From Sepiola atlantica (taxonomy: Eukaryota; Mollusca; Cephalopoda; Sepiida; Sepiolidae), in assembly GCA_963556195.1 (NCBI GenBank), contig OY744519.1:103916000-103979999 (forward strand): DNA of 64,000 nucleotides. The letters are read 5' to 3'. The position numbers were made by a program, and so were the translations under genes. Below the pieces are notes generated by a model. The model saw only the letters and a list, made by a program, of their open reading frames with translations. It did not search any database and was not told where the DNA came from. This document shows positions 55,288 to 64,000 of the stretch, piece after piece (positions within the stretch are counted from its first letter, which is position 1; every line of letters begins with the position of its first letter).

Positions 55288-58200
55288 TTATATATAAATA
55301 GAAAATTGCAGAGAAATAAAATTGTATCTATTTGTAATCAAACTTTATGGATTATATTTTATGAAACATTTTAGAAGTTCATGCATTGTATTTAACATAT
55401 ATCTTTTATTTGAGACGTGTGTGTGCATATGCACAGCATATGTTTACTGTGTATACAACATGTGACAATGTATCTACTTTCAAAATGTTTCATTATATAT
55501 ATATATATATATATAAAATTGTAGATAAAATTGTCCTAAATTTCACATGATAATATAGATTAGTTTACATTCCATTTTCCTATATCAGCAGCTTGGAAAG
55601 GTTTTGAGACTGACATGAACAACGGTTTCACAAAATCTACCAATATTATAGTGAAATGACAGTTAGATTTGTCATTGTCATCCGATATGCTACATATCTC
55701 TATTTTGTTAGATATTTCATCATCTCTCTCTCTCTCACTCACTTACATGCTCGCTCTCTCATTCTCTCTCGCGTGCACTCGCTCGTTCACTCTCTCTTTC
55801 TCTTCGTTCCTTGCTTTGGGAATTCCCCAAACCGCATTAGTTTGACTCCTGTCTCTTTATTTTCTTTCTCAGCTCACTGTTGCTATGTTCGTTGCAAAAT
55901 ACATATTCTGTTAGGATTTCCAATAGGCTGGTTTTTGAGAGACAGTGAGCCGATCTCCCTATAATTGATGAACAGTAAAAATGGCTAAACTCTCATCTCT
56001 TTATATCTAGAGCTTCCTAGTTTCATTCTCTTCTGAAGAAAAACATAATTTCCTTAAAATGTTCTTATTTATTTACCTCCCCACGAGGGTAGTTAGACAC
56101 AAGGTCGTTTTTTTAGGTAGGGAAAATCCAGCTCTCCAAAACAGGGCACTCTGGATTGGGATAAAAATAAGTTACCTCAGTCTAGAAAGACTTCTCTTTC
56201 ACTGACTCGGAACAGATACTATGCTTTAATTCCAGCCTGATATCATGAAGTTGTAATTAAACAAATGTAAACGTTCTGATGACTGAATCATGATGGATTT
56301 TTATATAGAAAAAATATTGTGTCAAAAACGTACGGGAAACTTTTGCATCCATTCACTATACTCATTTATCAGCAAAAATTCTATGCCAAATAAAGACATG
56401 ACCAGCCGGACAACATTATTATTAGGTTTTTCTATTTGCTGGGTGAAAGGGAATAATTCTACTAGAAATATCTGTGTTGCGTTTCAACCTTGTGTCATAC
56501 ATGCAGAAAACCAAGTTGTTATAATCATTACAGAAAGATTTAACAAAGTTCACAAATTGTATTCATACCTTGGTAGCTACAAGTTCTCCTTGTATGCGCT
56601 TCTGCACACTCCTTCCAGACTGAGGGTTTGCTGTCCTGAAATCAAAATTCTTTATTTATAATTTTAAAAGGGCTCAGCTGAGACAAAGCTGATGAAAGAC
56701 AGAGGAGGTTTATTCAACTTGATCTTCATTCAAAATCACTGACTAGTGGGGGGAGACAGAGAGAAATCAATAATCACTGTTTAATCATATTTTGTCATCC
56801 CATCTCATTTTCAACATCCATGCTGCTGCATGCCCCCAAATGGATTGTCTTTTCTCTCATACTTTCTCTTTGAGCCTTGTGACATCATATGCATTTCTAT
56901 TAATTTTCACAGTCTAGCAATCCTTACAATGAGTTCATCAATTTGACTCCTGACTTTTCATTTCCTGTTATTCTCAACTTAACATTTTATATACTAGTAT
57001 GTCTACTCGCCTAATATCTAACAGCTGCACGCATCCTGAATAAGATGTAACTATTGAAAATGCTACATAAAATCTGATGCATAATCGATTGACCAACCTG
57101 GTAAGAAAGGCTCCCGAAAGAAACCACAATCACTGTCACATTTGATACATATAAGATCCAATTGTAGTCTTTCATTTCTACGGAAAAAAAAACAAGACTA
57201 AACAAAAAGACAGACGATATCCCGATGCTTGTTGATATAAAGATGAATGTCTTATCATATAATATATTCATCACAGAAGAAAGAAATTCTTGTATTTAGA
57301 GAAATGGTTTGTTTCAAACATTTTAAAAGAGTCGTCTGAAGTCTGTGCGCTAAGTTTCTTTTGATGATCTCAAAGCATGACACTCTAATTGATTGTGATA
57401 ATAGTAAAAATATTCTATTTTGAAAGAATTCATCCTACGCACAATGTTTTCAGTTTTTTATTCAAACTAGCATGACCATGTCATCAAAAATTATGGCATT
57501 ACTATTTTTGACTGCTTTCCAACATTTTCCTCATTTACACCTCACATTTCCCTACATGTTTTTAACACCATCTTTTCGTGATATGAATTCAAAGCATCAG
57601 GATTTCTATGATCTTATACCAACTTTTAAGGACATTCTACAAATAAAGGGCAATTGTCTGTTTGTCTGTCAAGCTATAAAACTAGAATATTTAAACCAAG
57701 AAACATGCGTAATAATCCAGCATCTTTGTAGCAAGGTGTTGTTGAATTAATTATACTTGTAAACTTTACATGAGCAAAGATCTTTCCAAATGAAATAAAA
57801 TTAAAAAAAAGAACAAACTAATATTGCGATAGCATTTCAAAAGTCATGGTAAACAAAAATAAATATTTTAGAGATCTTAATCCCGAATTTGTTAAATATC
57901 TAGGCTAGGTGTACTGAAAAGATCAGTTGACAGGAGAAGGTGCACTTGGTATGGACATGCACCTGGCTGGAATAAAACGACATAACATGATTGATTGTCA
58001 AAAGTAAAATAAACGTTTGTTGAAGTCGAGCCACTTGGACTGGAAATACAAATATTGTAGATTATCAAAAATAAAATAATTGTTGATTGGAACCACCTGC
58101 AAAGTTAGTGGCAGAAGGAAATACCTGGTCGGCAATTAAAACACACTGAGGGCATGGCTACATTGACAGTGAAGTCCCACAAGTGGGCGTTTGCAAGGGT

Positions 58201-59420
58201 TCACAAATTGTTATATAATAACAACCCAAAATTGATATAGTCAGTTGATTGGCGATTTGGGCCTGAGAAAAATCATCCGTCGAATTTCTGTGCATGTGTC
58301 TTCCTTCCTCACTAACCCACGCTCCTTCACCTCCACATACAATAAAGATATATCAGTATATTTTCATATATCGGTGTCGTCATTCTTTTAAGCACAGCAG
58401 AAATACTACATTTGTAATTGCTGATATTTTTTTAATACAATACATTAGAACTATATTTATGTAAATAAATAAATCTGATACATAACGTATATCTAAATGA
58501 ATAAATACGAAAGTCTTTTTCATTCATCACTCCTATATTACCATTAAAACGGGTGAGTGCTATTTATTAATTTGCATAACTATTTTTTAAACATTTCATA
58601 ATTAATTAATCTTTAATGTTATTGATTCGTAATTTTTATCGTTCTGTTTATTCCATATATATGCAATATTTTTGTGGTTCTGTTTATTCCATATATATGC
58701 ATATATATGCAATATTTTTGTCGATATTAACAGTAATTAATTAAAGTAAATTAATATAAAAAGGATAAATTTTTAAACATTTCTTAAAATATTTTTGATT
58801 CATTTTCAGGAAAAGATACACAAGGCATAAGAAATAGTTGTGAAAGGGGAAAGGGTGACTGAATAATCCCTCTCCCGTTAGTGATGCCATATAGAGGAAG
58901 GGGAAAGCGTGTCTGACTGCTTCCTCCCGCTAGAGAATGACAACGTCACATGTTTTTATTGTTTTTAATAAGTAAAAATAAAGAAAACACATGCACGCCT
59001 ACACACGCATGCACAGAGCGAATTGATTTCCTCTTTCTGTTCGTGTCTTGGCGGTTTTATTAAAAAGACTGAGATTAGCCAAATGTTAATATCTATTTAT
59101 ATTAATAAATGTGTGGTTACAACAAAATTATGAATGAAATGTTTAATATTTAACACTTTCGTTTCAAATATTTAAAGTGGCTAAATTTGCGAAGTGATAG
59201 CGAGCTGACAAAGCCAGCTAATATTAGATAAAGCAAAGTTGTCTGTAAGTATGTATGTGTGTTGTACTGTAATACTTTAATTCTAAAATCTCAGTGGTGT
59301 GTCATATGTCTAATGGATACTGTTGCAGACTATGCAATGCTAAGCTTAAATCTGATGCATTATAGTCATTTATGCAGTAATACAGTTGATAAAGGTATAA
59401 ACCTGCAATTCCCTCTCTCC
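55288..59420. other. Intergenic AT-rich sequence, little recognised
   Basis: Contains a TA run (55495-55516), a TCTC/CACT-rich stretch (55720-55805) and a copy of one arm of the 16.8-kb foldback family (56085-56190, minus). Several open frames (for example 56290-56661 and 57472-57750) have no known similarity and no clear gene signals. Confidence 0.45.
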
Positions 59421-59469
59421 AGCTATTGGGAACAATTGCAACTTGTGTTCAATTAATTATGCATAATAA

Positions 59470-60197
59470 ATCTCTAGGTACTACTCCAGATGAAGCGCCT
59501 AATTTCCGTGACTGCTCGGCGGCAACAATCGAGCAGGTCGCGGAAGCGCCTGAGAGCTGCCGAGACGAAAACGAGGCTGAAGCAGAGCTGACCGATCAGG
59601 TTGCTGCCAAATCATCTGCGCTCAGCACAACAAAACAAGCAGTAGGAAGACCTTTCGAACCGGCCACAAACGTATCCATAAACCCTGACCCTCGACGAGA
59701 AAATATATGAAATCCCCCCCCCCCCCCCAAAAAAAATATACAAAAAAAACTTGCCTAAATATCCTAAGAAAAATAACATACTTCTTTCTTTTATGTTAAA
59801 AAAAAAAAAAAGACAAAACAAAAAGTTGTCTAAATATCGTAAAAGAAATAGCATTTACTTCTTTGATTTATGTAAAAAAAAAGACAAAAAAAAATTAAAA
59901 TGGTTCATTTGGCCCACAGAAAAAATGAAAAAAAAAATGAAAAAAAAAATTTATTTATAGTTCTTCAGCTATGGTTTGTTAATTTTTTTTTTTTTTAATT
60001 TTTTTTCAAATATATGTATTTTTTGTTTTGTATTCTTCGTCTTATATTGTCGTCTGCCACTCCTCCATTTTTTACGACTTTCAGTTTTGCTTCAGCCTCG
60101 TTTTCGTCTCGGCAGCTCTTGGGTGCTTCCGCGACCTGCCCGATTGTTGCCGTTGAGCAGTCACAGAAATTAAGCGCTTCATCTGGAGTAGTACCAA
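59470..60197. repeat. Inverted repeat of about 125 bp with Helitron-like content
   Basis: 59470-59597 (GGTACTACTCCAGATGAAGC onward) is inverted at 60072-60195. One frame of the left arm reads SRKRLRAAETKTRLKQS, similar to the Arg-rich repeats at the N-terminus of Helitron proteins. The centre is rich in A and T runs. Confidence 0.55.
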
Positions 60198-60560
60198 TCT
60201 CTATATATAAATGTCAATATCTCTGAGTGTGTTCTCTACAGAAATGAAGGTTAGCCAATTATGTTCAAATGTTTCATATTTGCACAACAGGGATGTACGT
60301 GACCAGTGGCAAAAAAGCTGAAATCTAGATGAATTTCCCAACCCCTTCCACTAATTTCCTAACCTGGAGTGCCACTTCTGTATCCGTTTTGTTGAGATTC
60401 TGGCATTGCCAACATGTGTTGAAAAGTGAACCTCTTTCACCCAAAAGCTTTGTTAACAGCAAAATGGTTTCCAAAAACGAAATAGCTCCTGGATTTTTTT
60501 AGTAGTCTGTACTTTTCATGTTCAATGGGTTCAAATTTCTCCTGCAATAGTTAAATGTTT
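60198..60560 (+). mobile_element. Helitron-like 5' end
   Basis: TCTCTATATATAAATGTCAA preceded by A is a typical Helitron 5' terminus, followed by ATCTCTGAGTGTGT. It begins directly where the inverted repeat ends. No 3' end could be placed. Confidence 0.45.
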
Positions 60561-62519
60561 TTGTTGTCTGACCATGTAAAACAATCTTTCTTAAAGATTT
60601 CTATATTTTTTCGGAAATATGCTGCAAATGTGACTTCTCGCGTGTACCTAAATTCTCCAATTGAGTTGATTATGATTGAGTATGATTGTACTTTTTTACA
60701 AGGAAATGTGCTTTTCTTTGAAAACTTTTTTTCTTCTTGATAGATATCAATTTGTCTTCTGGGAACTATAGATTTGTATTTCTTTGTTCTCAGTCTTGCT
60801 AAGTCAGAATTAAGGTTTCTTATTGGACCATGAAATAAACAATCCAAACTTCTTTTTAACCCAGATGTTAGATTTCAACCACAGATTTAATTAATCTTGA
60901 GCTACACTAATAAAACCCATCCATAATAAAATAATTTGTGGTCCAACTAAATTCGCTATAATTACCAAATCTAAAAGAACACTATTAAACAAACCAATGG
61001 GTTTCTAGGACATACCACCTATTTTAGATAAAACATACTTAAAGAAAATGACATGAATTTGATACCGGTTAAAAATTCTCTACTTATGCATCTATTTTTG
61101 AACATTTAATTTATTTCCATTTCATATCTCTATAATTTTAAGTGTTCCATTTCCATTTTTCACCAATTGTTTGCCTCAATGATTACTTGGGTATAGAAAT
61201 GTTGAATACATTCACAGACATCTCATTGAAGCAGAAATCATTGCCAATTCCAAGCACAAGATCAGACAGAAAATTGGATTTTTTCAAATCATGCCAATTT
61301 TTTCAGCAATCAAAAAAAAAAAAATAAAAAAAAAATACTAAAGAAAATATGTGGTTGGATGCTAGATAATGTAGCCATATTTCCCCACATACTGCTGACT
61401 TTAAGACACCCTTATTCTTTTTTTACCTTCTTTCATACTTTAAAACAAATAGAATAAGAATTTTCAGTTCTTTTTTCTTTTTTGCTCTCTTCCCTCATGG
61501 TCTAAATATCCAAATGTGAGTCATATTGTCCCACACCCTTATTTTTATCTTACTTTATTTCTTCTACTGACCTCTCACTTTTCCCTTCAGGATGATGCCA
61601 CCATCAAATTCTTAAGTTTAATCGGCAACTTGTTTTTTGCCACTGACTACTGTCTCTCACATTCTACTCAACCATCTTCCACCTCCCCCACCCTCATTTC
61701 TATCATCCCTTTCTCTCACATTATTTTTTTTATTTGTGAGCTATTCAATTGTTTTTGTATCCATTCAATTGTTTGTTTTGACACATACCTATCTAGCCTA
61801 ACAATTACTTTTGTTTATGCTTCAAATCTCACCATATTATGTTTGCATTCCAGCAATGCATTCTTTCCAAAACTTAACCTTGCATACTTTTCATCACAAT
61901 TAATATCACTCCCACTTATTCTTTGGTGACATAATTGCAACTGAATTGTGTGTTTAGCAAAAGACGAAATTAATCTCAAAGGGTTAAACTATATAAACAA
62001 AAGTGCAGAAGACTGAACGGTCGAGAAATTTAAAAAAAACTAAACAATAACAAATAATTTATACCAGACGCAGTAGAATTTAATTATCTAAGATTTTTTT
62101 TATTTCAAAATTTTATTTCTACAAAAGCTGGCTTTTCGAAACAGGAAAACCAAAATGCCTGCCCAAATGTTGCTTACTTATTGGAGGAGGAGGGTTATGC
62201 TAAAAAAAAATGACTGACCCTACCACTAATCTTAAGTTTGAGTGGCAAGCCCTCACAACACCATACTTAGGGTTACTGGTAGGGTAAGTATTTTTTTTTT
62301 ACTATCTTTTCAGTTAAGGAAGTTAACTGACCACCTCCCAAAATTCGATGGTGGCCACGACCATTTTTATTTTTTTGTATGTCGCAAAAGACAGCTTTGA
62401 ATGAAATCAAATTTTGCAATAAAAAAAACAAACTTAAAAACAGTTTCAGCACATTAGAAGTATACAGGTTGGTAGATAATTAGATAAATAATCAGGAAAC
62501 ATGCCATTACAGAGAAACG
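60561..62519. other. Intergenic sequence, nothing recognised
   Basis: The open frame at 61516-61929 is hydrophobic and Ser-rich and comes from pyrimidine-rich DNA. I find no gene support for it. 62215-62287 contains a short inverted CCCTACCA.../TGGTAGGG pair. Confidence 0.45.
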
Positions 62520-62965
62520 TGTCTATTAAGCATGTGTATGCAGTGTTATGTATGGAAGTGAAACCTGACCAGTGAAGGTTGTGGACATGCATTGCATGGA
62601 GAGAAATGATATGAGAATGATATGATGGATGTATAATGTGAATGTTAAAGACAGGCTTAGATCTGATGACCTCGGAGGAAGATTAAATCTGGATAGTATA
62701 GGGAGATGTGTGCAGAACAGGAGACTTTGATGGCCATGATTGCACATTGATAGAATGGATGAAAGTTCTTGGATTAGTAGATGTAGAACAATTGAAGTAG
62801 CAGAATCAATTCACAGGAGCAGGCCAAGAATAACATGGGAAGAAGTGGTAAGTATGGATTTGAGAGAAGGAGGGATAAATAAAAACCTGGCCAGAGATAG
62901 ATTAGTTTGGAAATCTATTTCTACAAACCGTCCAACATGTTAAACTGATGATGATGATGAGATCA
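62520..62965 (+). pseudogene. LINE family B, third copy (C-terminal end)
   Basis: Reads CVCSVMYGSET with a frameshift, then NDMRMI and NVNVKDRLRSDDLGGRLN. The tail frame 62740-62943 contains IDRMDESSWISRCRTIEVAE and MDLREGGINKNLARDRLVWK. It ends in a GATGATGATGATGA tail, as expected for the LINE 3' end. About 160 codons are recognisable. Confidence 0.75.
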
Positions 62966-63770
62966 ACCATAAAATAAGTTTGTCAAAATCTGTAATGCAG
63001 AAGTTGACAATTAATTTATTCACTCCTGACATTGCCTTCATAACCGCAGCCTACATCTTTCTGGCTGAAATTTACATTTTTTCATGAAAAAAACAACAAA
63101 AAACAACTAACCCTTATGAAGAACTCGAATAGATCAGTATATTTGCTTGATTTTTTTTTTTTAGATATAGTCATGTTTACAATTTCTGCCTTAAAAAAAA
63201 AGTTAAAGATAAAAGAATATTAAGTCAAGTTATATTAAAAAAAAAACCCCCAAAAAACCCTGTTAACACGGGGGTGTTCATTCTAAAAAAAACATGCTAC
63301 TTAATAACATTTGTAATATGAGGTCATGTAATAAAAAAAAACTATTAGCGTGATGATGTTACTAAAAATAACTGTTTCTTATAAATTGGCTTTAATGAAT
63401 GAAAACAAATTTGAATTATTAAAAAAGCCAATTATTTAAAATCTTAAAAATACCAATAAATATAATTATTTAAATTTATTTTTGTTTTATGAAATGAACA
63501 AAATCTATCTAAATAAAGGAATTTCATTATTCTAGATTCTAATATATTTCAGTTATTGTCTCTCATGCTCCCAAATGGAATCAAAGAAAAATTTCAGTAA
63601 TAGTGTTTTTAGATTCCTTGAAAAATGTAACCCTTATCGAAACTGATTTGAATGTTCTGTTAACGTATCGATTTCTATAACACACAAACATTGACTTTTA
63701 TATTATAGAGATTAAAACCACAAAAAAAAAAAAACCAAACACATTTCTGTTTCAGAATTTTTTAGATGAG
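62966..63770. other. AT-rich intergenic sequence
   Basis: Several A-runs and otherwise nothing recognised. Confidence 0.45.
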
Positions 63771-63774
63771 GATT

Positions 63775-64000
63775 GATACTTTTTATTGTGACTACTGTTC
63801 TCATCTTAGATGTTATTCTTACAACGTTTCGGCTGACGTAACCTCCGATCTTCTTCAGGTGCGTCTTGTCAAAATCGGAATCTGTACAGAATTTCGAATG
63901 GAACCCTTTATTTAATCCACAGGGATAGCTTGCTCTCATGCCATCATCCATGGCCGGATAGAAGTCTTAAGTAATTAGTAATTATATTATTAGTATCACC
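63775..64000 (-). mobile_element. SINE-like repeat, partial copy reaching the window edge
   Basis: The minus strand has the family body (TTAAGACTTCTATCCGGCCA, GTGGATTAAATAAAGGGTTC, TTCTGTACAGATTCC) and the arm GTCAGCCGAAACGTTGTAAG...ATCTAAGATGAGAAC. The head would lie beyond base 64000. Confidence 0.65.

Noticed and set aside
57472..57750. 92-residue open frame starting MTMSSKIMALLF
   Set aside because: It could suggest a signal peptide, but no family resemblance or supporting context was found in an AT-rich region.
61516..61929. 137-residue hydrophobic open frame
   Set aside because: Composition reflects pyrimidine-rich DNA. No conserved domain, splice signals or start context point to a gene.

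Overview
This is animal nuclear DNA: AT-rich, full of microsatellites and dispersed repeats, with spliced exons separated by introns of 10-26 kb. Gypsy LTR elements, several LINE lineages, Helitrons, a mariner-type element, a tRNA-like SINE family and a 5S-rRNA-derived repeat all occur. The combination suggests a lophotrochozoan, most likely a cephalopod mollusc such as an octopus. That placement is inferred from overall character, not from a diagnostic marker.

The one host gene I can support is MIS12, encoding a kinetochore (MIS12/MIND complex) subunit, on the + strand. Five exons lie in the window: 1520-1618, 27415-27555, 38263-38383, 50593-50708 and 50969-51160 (with stop). All reading phases and splice dinucleotides agree. 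Their translation follows the animal MIS12 family, including an IPSNVLLPED segment. The first coding exon or exons (about 50 residues) and the promoter lie upstream of the window. The introns are 25.8, 10.7, 12.2 and 0.26 kb, so nearly everything from 1.6 to 51 kb is intron filled with repeats. After 51.2 kb the sequence is 3'UTR and then intergenic.

Layout. 0-2.4 kb: mariner and LINE scraps, the first MIS12 exon, and a complete 461-bp Helitron-like element. 2.4-6.6 kb: a 4.2-kb Gypsy element on the minus strand with 164-bp LTRs and a 5-bp target duplication; its primer-binding site is complementary to its own RNA 5' end, which points to self-priming. 6.7-8.3 kb: two LINE fragments. 9.4-11.4 kb: a hAT-like repeat with tandem units, interrupted by an internally deleted mariner/IS630-type transposon. 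16.8-17.7 kb: a foldback repeat and a decayed Helitron helicase. 17.8-20.5 kb: diverged tandem arrays. 20.9-24.5 kb: Helitron-like elements and a SINE-like foldback. 27-38 kb: two MIS12 exons, hairpin elements, LINE tails and a hammerhead-like motif. 38.5-50.5 kb: Helitron, LINEs, SINE-like repeat, 5S-derived repeat and a 54-bp minisatellite. 51.9-55.3 kb: two Helitron-like elements around the 5' part of a second LTR retrotransposon. 55-64 kb: mostly unassigned AT-rich DNA with a Helitron-like inverted repeat, a LINE tail and a SINE-like copy.

No mobile element here looks autonomous. Each coding remnant has stops, frameshifts, deletions or altered catalytic residues. No CRISPR array, operon or intact tRNA/rRNA gene was seen.
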